DNA from: Iodobacter ciconiae
Lineage (GTDB): Bacteria; Pseudomonadota; Gammaproteobacteria; Burkholderiales; Chitinibacteraceae
Assembly (NCBI RefSeq): GCF_003952345.1
Contig: NZ_CP034433.1
Span: 3,813,378-3,877,377, forward strand
Length of the DNA stretch: 64,000 nt
Direction: 5' to 3'
Positions within the stretch are counted from its first letter, which is position 1. Every line of letters begins with the position of its first letter. Under the pieces are notes generated by a model. The model made no database searches, was not told the DNA's origin, and saw only the letters and a program-made list of their open reading frames with translations. Shown here piece by piece: positions 1 through 8,859 of the stretch. A program made the position numbers and the translations under genes.

Positions 1-2
1 TT

Positions 3-557
3 TATAACTCAATTACCCAACAACGTTCATCTGGGTCTATTGCAACGATGTACTCAAAACATGCAATTGATCTAGTTTCAGCTAAAACACAATCTGAAGC
101 AAAAGTGGTTATTGATTCGTTAGCAATACATCTTTCAAATCGCATGCCCAATTTAAATGAGGCTCAAGTTGCATTTGAAAAAATTGTTTATACCTCAAAG
201 AAAAAAAGATATAAAAATTTAGTAAGATATTGCCTTTCTAAATATATGGGAAAAGAATATTCTGGATTGTTGATTGATTTTGATGGTTTGACAATCGAAC
301 ATATAGCGGCTCAGTCTTTAAGTAAAACAGGCATATCTGATGATGTTATAGGATCTATTGGTAATTTAATGCTAATTAGTGAAAATATTAATAAGTGTAA
401 ACTTGGGGATAAATGTTTTTTAGATAAGAAAAATATTCTTTTAGATGAAAAATACCCTTTGGATGATATTGTTTTGGCCGCTGATTTTTGGGATGAGTCC
501 TTAATAAAGTCTAGAAAGAATTTAATAGTTAATACACTTTATAATTTACCATTTTAA
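3..557 (+). CDS. HNH/DUF1524-type nuclease C-terminal part (partial)
   Basis: The reading frame is open to the window edge, so this is the 3' part of a longer gene; the ATG at 48 is probably internal. The C-terminal half carries the pattern seen in DUF1524/GmrSD-type HNH nucleases: an IEHIAAQS stretch (putative HNH His), then an IGNLMLIS stretch followed by N and K residues, then a FLDKKNIL segment. Such domains usually follow a DUF262 domain in type IV restriction or other defence proteins. The N-terminal partner is outside the window, so the exact family cannot be fixed. Base composition is very AT-rich compared with the core genes. Confidence 0.6.
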   Translation, partial: YNSITQQRSSGSIATMYSKHAIDLVSAKTQSEAKVVIDSLAIHLSNRMPNLNEAQVAFEKIVYTSKKKRYKNLVRYCLSKYMGKEYSGLLIDFDGLTIEHIAAQSLSKTGISDDVIGSIGNLMLISENINKCKLGDKCFLDKKNILLDEKYPLDDIVLAADFWDESLIKSRKNLIVNTLYNLPF

Positions 558-591
558 TCTTATTTGACTTGCTTTTATCTAAATTGATCCC

Positions 592-1029
592 ATGCCTAAA
601 CCCAAACTCCCTCCATTAACTGACGCCGTCCGTGCCGATTTATTCTCCCATCTGGCAACGATGGAGAAAGCAGGCTTGCCGGTGGCGCAGGCTTTTTTAT
701 AGCTACGGCTGGCAAAATCCGCTCAGCCTCGGGTGGATGAGGCGCGCAAGTGGCTGGGGCGGGGCAAGGATGTGGCGGCGGCGGGAAGGATGGCGGGCTT
801 ATTTAGTGATCTGGAAGCAGATTTGCTGCATGCGGCGCTCAGCGCGGGCAGCCCGGCGCTGACTTACTTTCGCCTTGCAGAGCGCTATACGCTGAAGGCC
901 AGATTAAGCCGGCAGATGCGCTCCAAATTGCTGCTGCCCATCGTGGTGTTTGTGCTGGTTTATCTGTACGGCAGGTGGAAGAGACGCAGCGGGAAAGTCT
1001 TATTCAATGGGCTTAGGGGGAGAGGGTAG
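592..1029 (+). pseudogene. GspF/T2SF-like membrane protein, broken by an in-frame stop
   Basis: Reading from the ATG at 592 gives a protein start (MPKPKLPPLTDAVRADLF) and then an amphipathic segment typical of type II secretion F-domain proteins (EKAGLPVAQAF). The frame is cut by TAG at 700-702. It then continues open in the same frame (DEARKWLGRGKDVAAAG..., then a hydrophobic LLLPIVVFVLVYLY segment) to 1029, where it ends shortly after the first membrane helix, well short of a normal T2SF protein. One nonsense codon plus 3' truncation indicates a dead gene. No clear ribosome binding site precedes 592. Family assignment rests on pattern resemblance only. Confidence 0.55.
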
Positions 1030-1158
1030 CGGAAAGTGGGGGGGAATGCAGCAGGTGCAGGTTTGTGACTAGGGCTATTTTTTTGAAAAACCCATATGAT
1101 TGAGTTATTTTTGTTAACTGTGTTTGGCTGCTAAAAAATAAGGATAAAGGAGTAATAA

Positions 1159-1767
1159 ATGTATTTACTATCCCGCACAAATAAAAAATATATTTTATTG
1201 GTTTCAATGTTTTTGCTCTCAGTCAGTGCGTCTGCAAGCCGCGTTACTCAGGCAGAAACAGTTTGTTTAAAGCCTGGCCAGATGAGCATTAATGGTGTGA
1301 GTCTGCTGGAAAAAAGTGATGTAGTATTTAAAAAAATGGGCCAGCCAGAAGACGTTAAGCGTTATAAATATCATTCTGATGGTAATGCGGGCTCTTATTT
1401 TCTTAAAGATTTAATATATCAAGATTTGATTTTTACTATTGTCGATGAAAAAAAACGGGTAAATCAAATTGAGCGAATGATTTTATCAGGCCCAAAATAT
1501 AAACTGGGAGCTGAATTTTATATTGATCAGAAAAAATCAGAAATAATGACTTTGCTGGGTATAAAATCCGAGAAAGAAGTCATGAGCCTTACTGAGAGGG
1601 ATTTATTCTTAAGTGGTAAAGCAGCAAAGCTATCTGCCGCGAGTAAAAAGAGCTGGGCATTAAGCCAATGTGGAGATGAAACTGGCTCGATTAATGCCGA
1701 GTTTTATTTCGATATCAGTAATAAATTATCGCAGGTGAAAATATTCTTAGATGATCGTTTTATTTAA
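1159..1767 (+). CDS. secreted hypothetical protein
   Basis: This 202-residue protein starts at an ATG preceded by a good AAGGAG site 8-9 bases upstream. Residues about 10-27 are hydrophobic and are followed by SASASRV, consistent with a Sec signal peptide, so the product is probably periplasmic. The mature part has two cysteines (residues about 36 and 171) and no motif I recognise. The layout (a short conserved-looking N-terminal region that mentions a 'KMGQPEDV' turn) vaguely resembles small BamE/SmpA-like folds, but I would not assign it. It stands alone, with spacers on both sides. Confidence 0.65.
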   Translation: MYLLSRTNKKYILLVSMFLLSVSASASRVTQAETVCLKPGQMSINGVSLLEKSDVVFKKMGQPEDVKRYKYHSDGNAGSYFLKDLIYQDLIFTIVDEKKRVNQIERMILSGPKYKLGAEFYIDQKKSEIMTLLGIKSEKEVMSLTERDLFLSGKAAKLSAASKKSWALSQCGDETGSINAEFYFDISNKLSQVKIFLDDRFI

Positions 1768-1829
1768 AAATGATTAAATGGATCCATAGTGAATACGTTC
1801 GTATTTTCTTCATGCAGTAAGGGTGTCGT

Positions 1830-1863
1830 CCGGCCAAAGCCTATCCGCTTAGGGGAAGGCCGG
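1830..1863. repeat. intergenic stem-loop
   Basis: CCGGCC (1830-1835) pairs with GGCCGG (1858-1863), and an inner CCTA/TAGG pair extends the stem across a symmetric internal loop. There is no T-run, so it is not a textbook terminator, though it lies just after the 1159-1767 gene. The rest of 1768-2176 shows nothing else I can support. Confidence 0.4.
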
Positions 1864-2176
1864 GCGATTGGCTCTGTATAAATGAGGGAGGCTAGCAGTC
1901 GTTTGTTTGAAATGCTGCTGCGTCACATAAATATAAAAAGTGAAACTACCGCTAATTTTCACAGCAAAGTCGCCAAGTGCTTGCCAAGAATCATGTGTGG
2001 TTTGCTGATGCTGTGAATGGCTTATGGCATGGTGGTTGGAAGCGGTACACCTCAGACGCCTTCTGATTTGTAAGTAAAAATGAGAGTGGTTAAGCTGATA
2101 AATAGATTTTTAGCATTGCATTGAAAGTTGTTATTGACATGCTTGTAAGTAAATGAGTATGATCCCCAGTCTTGAT

Positions 2177-2269
2177 GGAGAGTTGGCCGAGTGGTCGAAG
2201 GCACTCCCCTGCTAAGGGAGCATACGGGCAAAACCTGTATCGAGGGTTCGAATCCCTTGCTCTCCGCCA
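2177..2269 (+). tRNA. tRNA-Ser (anticodon GCT)
   Basis: A full cloverleaf can be read. The 7-bp acceptor is GGAGAGT with GCTCTCC, the discriminator is G and the CCA is encoded at 2267-2269. The anticodon arm is CTCCC/GGGAG with loop CTGCTAA, so the anticodon is GCT (2211-2213), reading AGC/AGU serine codons. The long variable arm and the T-loop GGTTCGAATCC fit class II tRNA-Ser. tRNA-Ser genes are frequent integration sites, and accessory DNA starts right after this one. Confidence 0.97.
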
Positions 2270-2317
2270 GTACATTGACTTCCAAATGGCTATCTAGCAA
2301 ATGGAAGTTGCCTGAAG

Positions 2318-2340
2318 CCCCGCCCCGTGCGGGGTTTTTT
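2318..2340 (+). terminator. Rho-independent terminator after tRNA-Ser
   Basis: CCCCGC and GCGGGG (2318-2334) form a 6-bp GC stem with a 5-base loop, directly followed by six T residues (2335-2340). It lies about 50 bases after the tRNA 3' end. Confidence 0.88.
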
Positions 2341-2422
2341 GCTTTGGGCTCTTGACTGGGGCATTCCCGGGGCAGGCCAAAAAGTGGTCTCAAAGCCGTT
2401 TTGTTTTAGAACCTTCTGACTT

Positions 2423-2885
2423 TTATGGGTACGGTACGAAGTGAATTTTGTGTGAACCGAAGGGATTACTGCGATTCAATTTGTGCCCTCCAAACCGATG
2501 CCAGGTCAGTTTGATTGAAAGGCTTGAGTCTTCTGAATTACCTTTTTGATCAATCTGGCGGAACTGCCGCGCCAGATTACCGCTTTTGCCCGAAGCCTTG
2601 TCTTTCTCCAGTAAATTCACCAGATCCACAGCATTGAAGCCTCTCACCCGTTTTTCCTTGTGAATTGCAGCAACACCCGGTGCTGCGGCGAGGTGCGTTT
2701 TTGCTGTGCCGGTGCCGCCAACCAGAATCAGGTTGTGTGCATTTTCTATAAATGCGCCGATGGCTAGCTACTTAATTCGCGCAGCAGCCAATGGACTTTC
2801 TGCCTGGTTATAAAGCCCAGCAAATCACGGTGAATCCGGAAACGAGCCGCCTTCAGTTGGTCGTGCAAACTGCGCACTGCCTACG
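2423..2885 (-). pseudogene. IS21-family istB remnant
   Basis: On the minus strand, pieces of an IstB-type AAA+ helper ATPase can be read in two frames. One reads DQLKAARFRIHRDL from about 2870. After a frameshift near 2770, the other reads NLILVGGTGTAKTH (a Walker A motif with GTGTAKT), then a segment around 2647 containing FNAVDLVNLLEKDKASGK. The Walker B half typical of IstB (DELGYLPFS region) is missing; the frame runs into unrelated sequence up to 2423. No istA and no clear inverted repeats are present, so this is a non-functional scrap. Confidence 0.75.
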
Positions 2886-2935
2886 ATTCTGCGAAGCAGA
2901 TTGACCCCTTTCGTACAAAATCCGGTACACCATAA

Positions 2936-3234
2936 AGAAAAATCCTCGTATAGGCGAGGCTAAGCCTTTGATTTTATTGGTCGGAATGAAAGGATTCAAA
3001 TCTTCGACTCATTGTACCCCATTCACGAGTTAAAATGCATGTAACCTATTGATTTAATTAAAAAAAGTAAAATACCTTCTAATATAAAAACCTGATTTTG
3101 CCCTGATTTAGGCCGATTTTGCTCAAATTCACCCCTTTTTTAATTAGAAAAATGGCTCCTTATCAACTGAATACCTAATACAGCATAAATAAAGCTTCAT
3201 GTAATATCAAAAATCACCTCTAAACCCTTGGTTT
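2936..3234. other. AT-rich spacer before vgrG
   Basis: About 300 bases with no plausible gene. The stretch 3050-3230 is markedly AT-rich and probably contains the vgrG promoter, but I cannot place a -10/-35 pair with confidence. Confidence 0.4.
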
Positions 3235-6006
3235 ATGATGACTTTTGATCTCCTTGCCTCTTTCGCCGCTGCCTTTAATCAAGATCAGCGCCTTATCTCT
3301 CTTCAGCTTGGCGATGGTGCGGCATGGGGCGAACAGCTATTACCCCAGCGTGTAACAGGCAGCGAGGGGATCAATCGAGCTTATTGCTATCAGATAGACT
3401 GCCTCTCCCCCGATGGCGCTTTAGAACTCAAATCGCTATTAGGCTTGCCGGTGGTATTGGCAATTGAAAACGCCAATGCTGATGCAATTGAGCGTTGCGG
3501 AGTGATTAGCAAGGCACAGCTTTTAGGATCTGACGGGGGCTTTGCAAAGTACGCACTGACGGTAGAGCCACCTTTTGCCCTGCTTAGATATCGGCGCACT
3601 TCCCGGGTATTTCAGGATCTATCTGTCGTCGATATTGTGAAACAGGTACTGGCTGAACATCAGGCCAAAAATCCCGTGTTTGCCTCAGTGCAAACGCTGG
3701 ATTTCAAACTATCGGGCGATTACCCGCCGCGCTCTTACTGCCTGCAGTACCGCGAAGACGATTACGCCTTGTTATGCCGCTTAATGAAAGAAAGTGGTTT
3801 GGCTTGGCGATTTGAGCATTTGGCGGGTGATTCCCCGCAAGTGCAACTCGTGGTTTTTGATGATGTATTTTCTATCCCCGAAGCATTGGAGCCCATCGCC
3901 CGCTTTCACCGCTCCGATGCAACAGAAGAGAGCGATTCACTGACCCAATGGCGCAGCCAGCGGCAAATCGGCAGCAGCTCTGTTTCTCTTGCCAGCTTCG
4001 ACTACAAAGCTACGCTCACCCACCATAGCCTGGATGAAAGCGCGATTGATCAGGGCGAAGGCGGGCAGCAAATCCAATCAACTCTGGAATACTACGACCC
4101 GCAAACACATTACTACGCCAGCGACTTAGACCAGCTTAACCAAGATGCAAAGCTACGCCAGGATGCAATGGATGCGCAAAAGAAATCATTTACCGGCTCA
4201 GGCACGTTACGCAGCCTACAGGCCGGGCAATGGTTCCGTCTGGAAGATCACCCGGCCCACGAATGGGATAGTCCCGAGCAGCGCGAATTTGCCATCACCG
4301 AGCTTAAATTCACAGCAAACAATAACTTGCCAGCAGATTTAACCCAGCAACTTAGCTTAGTTGCACCCAGCCTGCTTACCGCTTCAGCCCAAGATAACGC
4401 GCCTTATCAAGCGGACTTTACCGCCCAAAGACGCGGCCAGCCGGTGCTCAGCCATTTGGGCGGGCAAGAATTTACCAAACCTACCAGCCTGGGCGTACAA
4501 ACAGCCACCGTAGTTGGCCCCGCCGGATCTGAGGTGCATACCGACGAATATGGGCGAATTAAGGTGCAGCTACACTGGCAACGCGCCAGCGAGCACCCCG
4601 AATTTGGCGCTAATCTGGACGATAAATCCTCTTGCTGGATTCGTGTTGCCTATCCATCAGCGGGCGCAAGCTGGGGTCACCAATTCATCCCCCGTATCGG
4701 CCAGGAAGTACTGGTCGATTTTATTGAAGGCGACATCGACCGCCCGATTGTGACGGGTGTTGCCTATAACGGCAGTCATCCAGTACCCGCGTTTAGCGGT
4801 GCTGGCGCTCTGCCTGCCAATAAAACCCTATCCGGCATTAAAACCAAAGAGCATGAAGGTGGCCAGTATGGCGAGCTGCTGTTTGATGATACCAAAGGCG
4901 AAGTTCGCACTAAATTATCGAGCGAGCACGGCAAAACCCAGCTTAACCTTGGCTACTTAATCCATCCACGCACCGATGGCAAAGGCGAGCCACGCGGCGA
5001 AGGCTTTGAATTACGTAGCGACAAACAAGGTGCCATTCGCGCCAGCGGCTTGCTGATCAGCACCGAAGCCAAAAGTGGTGCCAGCGGCAAGCAGCTAGAC
5101 CACAGCCCCGCCCAAAGCCAGCTGGAATCAGCTTTAGCGTTGGCCCAAAGCCTGGGTGAAACAGCAACGAATCAGCTTGCCGATACGATTGAAACCGGTG
5201 ATGGTGATCAAACCGTTAAGCCCGACAACAGCCCCGGCGACAAAGCCAGCCACGGCCACCTTTACCACCACGTGCACGCCAGCAAAAGTTTTGAAGCGGG
5301 CAGCAACACGGATAAAGACGGCAAGAGCAAATCCCAAGGTCAGGCAGGCCAGCAAAAAATCATCCTGCTGCATGGCGAGGACGGCGTCGCCATCACCAGC
5401 CCACAAAGTCAGACAATCAGTGCAGGCACAAACTTAGACCTTGTTGCCCAGCGCGACACAAACCAAACCTCTGGCCGCCGCTGGATACATAACGTGGGCC
5501 AGCATATCAGCCTGTTTGTAGCAGGGGTAAAAGACAAAGTTGCACTTAAGCTCATTGCAGCCAAGGGCAAAATACAGATGCAAGCACAAAGCGATGACGT
5601 TGAAATCACCGCAGACAAAAATGTAAAAATCACTGCCTGCAAAGAAAAAGTAGAAATCGCCGCTGGGGATGAAGTGCTCCTCACCGCAGGTGGCGGCTAT
5701 ATACGGCTAAAAGGTGGCAATATTGAAATCCATTGCCCGGGGAAAGTGAGTATTAAGGGCGCGAGCCATGAGATCAGCGGCGGCACAAGCCTTGGGAAAA
5801 CATTTAATGAAATGCCTACATCCAAATTCAATGACAAATTTTTATTAAGAGATCAAGCTACAGGTGAAGCACTAGCCAATAGAAAGTATATGATTCAGCG
5901 AGGGTTTGGAGAAAAGGAATACGGGATCAGTGATGCAGATGGCTATACCCATGAAATTAAAAACCCTGATTCAACGGAAGAAATTGAGATTCATCTAAAG
6001 GACTAG
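3235..6006 (+). CDS. vgrG: type VI secretion tip protein VgrG (TssI)
   Basis: This 923-residue trimeric spike protein tips the Hcp tube of a type VI secretion system and carries effectors. Order of parts: an N-terminal gp27-like domain with the GVISKAQLL and YPPRSYCLQYREDDYALLCRLM motifs; a gp5-like OB-fold (about 425-520, EYGRIKVQLHWQR then SSCWIRVAYPSAGASWG); a DUF2345 beta-rich extension (about 700-850); and a short tail (about 865-923, FLLRDQATGEALANRKY) like those that contact a PAAR protein or an effector. ATG codons stand at 3235 and 3238, and the Shine-Dalgarno site is poor. No tss structural genes are in the window, so this is an orphan vgrG module. Downstream genes are the effector and immunity candidates. 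Confidence 0.95.
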   Translation: MMTFDLLASFAAAFNQDQRLISLQLGDGAAWGEQLLPQRVTGSEGINRAYCYQIDCLSPDGALELKSLLGLPVVLAIENANADAIERCGVISKAQLLGSDGGFAKYALTVEPPFALLRYRRTSRVFQDLSVVDIVKQVLAEHQAKNPVFASVQTLDFKLSGDYPPRSYCLQYREDDYALLCRLMKESGLAWRFEHLAGDSPQVQLVVFDDVFSIPEALEPIARFHRSDATEESDSLTQWRSQRQIGSSSVSLASFDYKATLTHHSLDESAIDQGEGGQQIQSTLEYYDPQTHYYASDLDQLNQDAKLRQDAMDAQKKSFTGSGTLRSLQAGQWFRLEDHPAHEWDSPEQREFAITELKFTANNNLPADLTQQLSLVAPSLLTASAQDNAPYQADFTAQRRGQPVLSHLGGQEFTKPTSLGVQTATVVGPAGSEVHTDEYGRIKVQLHWQRASEHPEFGANLDDKSSCWIRVAYPSAGASWGHQFIPRIGQEVLVDFIEGDIDRPIVTGVAYNGSHPVPAFSGAGALPANKTLSGIKTKEHEGGQYGELLFDDTKGEVRTKLSSEHGKTQLNLGYLIHPRTDGKGEPRGEGFELRSDKQGAIRASGLLISTEAKSGASGKQLDHSPAQSQLESALALAQSLGETATNQLADTIETGDGDQTVKPDNSPGDKASHGHLYHHVHASKSFEAGSNTDKDGKSKSQGQAGQQKIILLHGEDGVAITSPQSQTISAGTNLDLVAQRDTNQTSGRRWIHNVGQHISLFVAGVKDKVALKLIAAKGKIQMQAQSDDVEITADKNVKITACKEKVEIAAGDEVLLTAGGGYIRLKGGNIEIHCPGKVSIKGASHEISGGTSLGKTFNEMPTSKFNDKFLLRDQATGEALANRKYMIQRGFGEKEYGISDADGYTHEIKNPDSTEEIEIHLKD

Positions 6007-6070
6007 CCTATTTTTGGCATGACCATCTATTTTATATTAAATAAAAATAAGAAATATGGAGATTGTAAAA

Positions 6071-6763
6071 ATGAAGGATAGCGCTAGCAATTTAAGCTTG
6101 GTTGCAAAACGAACATTGACGACAGATGGCAATAATAAAATTAAAGTAGTAGAAGTACAACGCTATATCGTTACTATTTATGTAGCAGCACCTGGTACAC
6201 CTTTAGTTGATAAAAAATTAAAACCAGTGGGGACCTCGTTGCCAGGACATTTGTATTACAGTGTATTCGATTTTAAACCAGAATCTAAATCACTAAGCTT
6301 TGGGTTTGCCCCAATAATAAGTGGCCAAATTATAGGGGTAGGTGCGGTTCATGATGATGATGAGATTCACTATGTAAATCCATATTACGCACGTACTTTA
6401 GAAATAACAAAAAGGCAATATGATGCTTTAAGGGAATTCGGAAAGGATCCCGTTGTTTTTGGTTTCTCACTAAAATACGAACATGCAAAAAATAATTGTG
6501 TGGATTTTGTTTGGAATGCTTTACGTCATGCAGGCTTAAAGTCGACATTATCCTATGCCAAAATGATGGATTTTGTAGGTTTAGATCATGAGGGTGATTT
6601 AAAACCAATAGATAATGTAGATGCTATAAAGTCAATAAAAGCACCGTTTGAAAAAAGCAATCTCAATAAGGAAAAAAATAACCCGCTACCTAAAAATAGA
6701 AATATGTTGCAAAAGTTATTGAGTGAAAATAATGATAAAAATAATCAGCAAAGGCATGTTTAA
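6071..6763 (+). CDS. putative type VI effector, papain-like (permuted NlpC/P60) fold
   Basis: This 230-residue protein is encoded about 65 bases after vgrG. I prefer the ATG at 6071, which has GGAG at the right distance, over 6056. Numbered from 6071, it shows PGHLYYSVF (His 60) followed much later by NNCVDFVWNALRHAG (Cys 143). A His-before-Cys order with N-C-x-x-F is the arrangement of permuted NlpC/P60-like cysteine hydrolases, several of which act on peptidoglycan or lipids. There is no signal peptide, as expected for T6SS cargo. The C-terminal about 40 residues are Lys/Asn-rich and low-complexity. Base composition is much AT-richer than vgrG, which suggests separate acquisition. Activity and target are inferred, not shown. 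Confidence 0.6.
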   Translation: MKDSASNLSLVAKRTLTTDGNNKIKVVEVQRYIVTIYVAAPGTPLVDKKLKPVGTSLPGHLYYSVFDFKPESKSLSFGFAPIISGQIIGVGAVHDDDEIHYVNPYYARTLEITKRQYDALREFGKDPVVFGFSLKYEHAKNNCVDFVWNALRHAGLKSTLSYAKMMDFVGLDHEGDLKPIDNVDAIKSIKAPFEKSNLNKEKNNPLPKNRNMLQKLLSENNDKNNQQRHV

Positions 6764-6777
6764 ATTAAGGATTTTTT

Positions 6778-7317
6778 ATGAATATTAGGCAAATAATTCT
6801 ACTCGCTTTTAGTGTTTTTCTTAGCACTCTAAGTGGTTGTGCACCTAGCCCCGAACCGAAGCCTCCATTATCCACGCCTATTAAATTTGATAAAGCAGGT
6901 CAAAAAGCTTTTATTGATTTTTGGGCCACCCCTTCGGATAGCTCCGAAAGGAATGTATTGATGCTTGGAGTGTCTTTCGTTGGAAAAAATACAGACGTTG
7001 ATACTGATATATTTAGGGATATTACTCCCCTTGTAAAAATAAAAGTGACACGGTTGAGCGGTGCAGCAAGTGATGGTATTCATTTGAGCTATTATAGTGC
7101 TTCTTCTTCTGATGATGAAATTGCAACGGGAACTAGCACACGTTGGATTACTGCTTATGGTGATTATTTTGCACACCATGATTACTATTTAGCATCGATT
7201 GATCGCAAGAATTCTGGATTATTTCGTGCAGAAATAGAGGTACTCCAAGATAATCCCGCATTTAATAATTTGGATTTCAATTTTACTGTGGCTTATCGCC
7301 TTTATTACGGGAAGTGA
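6778..7317 (+). CDS. lipoprotein, probable immunity protein for the upstream effector
   Basis: This 179-residue protein begins 14 bases after the effector stop, with AAGGA before the ATG. The first 21 residues form a lipoprotein signal (hydrophobic segment then LSGC, acylated Cys 21), so it is membrane-anchored in the periplasm. The mature part resembles small beta-rich DUF5625-like lipoproteins (a PIKFDKAGQ start, a final FTVAYRLYYGK strand); this is a weak family call. A periplasmic immunity protein right after a cell-wall-type effector is the usual T6SS arrangement, and the AT-rich composition matches the effector. Binding is inferred from position. Confidence 0.6.
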   Translation: MNIRQIILLAFSVFLSTLSGCAPSPEPKPPLSTPIKFDKAGQKAFIDFWATPSDSSERNVLMLGVSFVGKNTDVDTDIFRDITPLVKIKVTRLSGAASDGIHLSYYSASSSDDEIATGTSTRWITAYGDYFAHHDYYLASIDRKNSGLFRAEIEVLQDNPAFNNLDFNFTVAYRLYYGK

Positions 7318-7419
7318 ATTATTTAATGACAAAGCGATATTTAATTTTCTGCTTTGCAAATCACTGTAAATTTTATCTTATGTCAAATGTAAGGCCTGCC
7401 CCCATGCTTTTGCACTCAC

Positions 7420-7442
7420 GGGGACGGGCTAAAGCCCGCCCC
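7420..7442. repeat. GC-rich hairpin
   Basis: GGGG-a-CGGGC (7420-7429) pairs with GCCCG-CCCC (7434-7442), with a TAAA loop and one bulged A. It lies between the immunity gene and the next start codon. Without a T-run it is only terminator-like. The neighbouring TTAACC and AAACGTTGG strings recall integron attC sites, but the core consensus is not met. Confidence 0.4.
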
Positions 7443-7478
7443 TTAACCAAACGTTGGTCCCGCACGGAGGATCCGGTC

Positions 7479-7946
7479 ATGCGGCAAATTTTGGCGGCAC
7501 TAGCAAGTTTTAGTTTTTGCACTGTCCTTTTAGTTGGTACGTTTTACCTTGAGCATGAGCTTGGACGCCTTAACCTAGGGCCATTTTCTACACAGTGGGC
7601 ACTCGTGGGCGCAATACTTGGGCTGTGGCCTCAGATTGTTCTCAGCATTGTTGGATTCACTTGCTTACATGTCCGCAATAAGCGGCGGTTCTCACAGTAC
7701 CTAAAGGCCGGCTTAGTGGTGGGTTTATTAAGCCTTTTGCTCCTCTCACTTGAACATGGTGAGTGGCTAGGCCTAGATCTGGCTTCGATCATCGCGGCTA
7801 ACTCAATCATCGGCTCAACCTTGTACTGGGCACTCGGGATTCGTGGAGCGGGCCCTAACATTTGCTCTGACCCCAGTTATTTATTGCCCCAGCGCGTAGC
7901 AGATAATCACCCAGCCCTGCAAAAACCCCGCAGAATAAATAATTAA
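7479..7946 (+). CDS. small integral membrane protein, unknown function
   Basis: A longer open frame runs back to 7314, but the ATG at 7479 has a clean GGAGG eight bases upstream and the codons before it look non-coding (the hairpin lies there), so I choose 7479 (155 residues). Four hydrophobic segments can be seen (about residues 5-25, 35-60, 75-90 and 95-115), followed by a polar tail. No known motif was recognised. GC is higher than in the effector and immunity genes. Confidence 0.6.
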   Translation: MRQILAALASFSFCTVLLVGTFYLEHELGRLNLGPFSTQWALVGAILGLWPQIVLSIVGFTCLHVRNKRRFSQYLKAGLVVGLLSLLLLSLEHGEWLGLDLASIIAANSIIGSTLYWALGIRGAGPNICSDPSYLLPQRVADNHPALQKPRRINN

Positions 7947-7966
7947 ATAAGGCAGCTAATACATCC

Positions 7967-8521
7967 ATGGAAACATCCATCCTCACCCAGATTATTACCG
8001 CTTCATCAGTATTATTTGGTGTCGCACTGACTTCGTTTGCTCTGTCGCGTACTCAACGGAGAAATCAACAGTTTCAGTACTCCCTTGAAACAGAAAGACA
8101 TGCACGTGAAGAAATCAAAAGCGAAAGGGTGCTCGCACTTGACCGGCTCGCAACGGCTCATCGACAGTTAAGCGTTATTGGCCGAGAGTTTTCCATTACA
8201 AATCTCGACATTATTTGGCGCGCAAAGATGAAAGACCTTGAATACGACCAACGATACTTGAATGTGTGCCAAGAAGTTGATGAATTGCGCCTCATCGCTG
8301 ACCTATATGAAACATCAATAGGCAAAGATGTCGAACATATCTACGGCCAGATGAACATATTTTGGGGAAGCTTTAAGAACGTGCTTCGCTTAACGGCACT
8401 AGGGGAAAACGTAGCATCTAATATATCAGGCTTGGACAAAGCTCACGCCGCCGCTCGAGAAATTGAAAATAAATCAGCCTTGATCAAGCACCAACTAACA
8501 GAACTAGCGAAACAGTATTAA
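7967..8521 (+). CDS. membrane-anchored coiled-coil protein, unknown
   Basis: The product has 184 residues. Residues about 5-28 form one membrane helix; the rest is long charged helices (ETERHAREEIKSERVLALDRL) that look coiled-coil. It starts about 20 bases after the preceding membrane gene, so the two may be co-transcribed. The Shine-Dalgarno site is weak. I recognise no family. Confidence 0.55.
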   Translation: METSILTQIITASSVLFGVALTSFALSRTQRRNQQFQYSLETERHAREEIKSERVLALDRLATAHRQLSVIGREFSITNLDIIWRAKMKDLEYDQRYLNVCQEVDELRLIADLYETSIGKDVEHIYGQMNIFWGSFKNVLRLTALGENVASNISGLDKAHAAAREIENKSALIKHQLTELAKQY

Positions 8522-8859
8522 GTAGGAGTCTGAAACAACACAAAAACAGGGGGTAACTTTCAGGTGAAACCGTAAAAATAGCGGTAAATAGGGGCAATCT
8601 TGAGGTGATTATTTTATGTGCAACAATCGGCAAGAAATCCGCAAATAGTGCAAGCTTTTATAGAAGCATTTTTTACTATTCAAGGCCATATTTGGCGGGG
8701 CTTGAGCCTTCATCATGCAAGTGCATAAAAAGTAATGGGTTAAGTGCCCGGGCGTGGCGGGGTCACGAGGGCGCGCGCCGGGGGCTGGTGGCAGATTTTC
8801 CTCAAAATCCAGGCGTAAAAAAGCCCGCACTTGCGGGCTTGCTTCTTACTTGGGTTTGT
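8522..8859. other. spacer left of the prophage scar
   Basis: No convincing gene. It holds a GC-rich palindrome GGCGCGCGCC (8770-8779) within a GC island at 8745-8800, then a terminator at 8815-8840. In P2-like phages the cos region lies on this side of gene Q, so this may be phage-derived, but I could not recognise a cos site. Confidence 0.35.
8815..8840 (-). terminator. terminator of the portal-protein remnant
   Basis: AAGCCCGC (8821-8828) pairs with GCGGGCTT (8833-8840) around an ACTT loop. On the minus strand the stem is followed by a T-run (A-run 8816-8822 on the plus strand). It lies 20 bases after the stop of the gpQ fragment. Confidence 0.8.

Noticed and set aside
2052..2393. Minus-strand open frame over tRNA-Ser with an LAESKGFEPS-like peptide
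   Set aside because: It is the antisense of the tRNA, a common false gene call.
7381..7478. Possible integron attC site
   Set aside because: The right-hand core GTTRRRY is not met (GTTGGTC) and no integrase or other cassettes are present.
8745..8800. Phage cos site left of gpQ
   Set aside because: Position is right, but only a GC-rich palindrome is visible and no known cos sequence matches.
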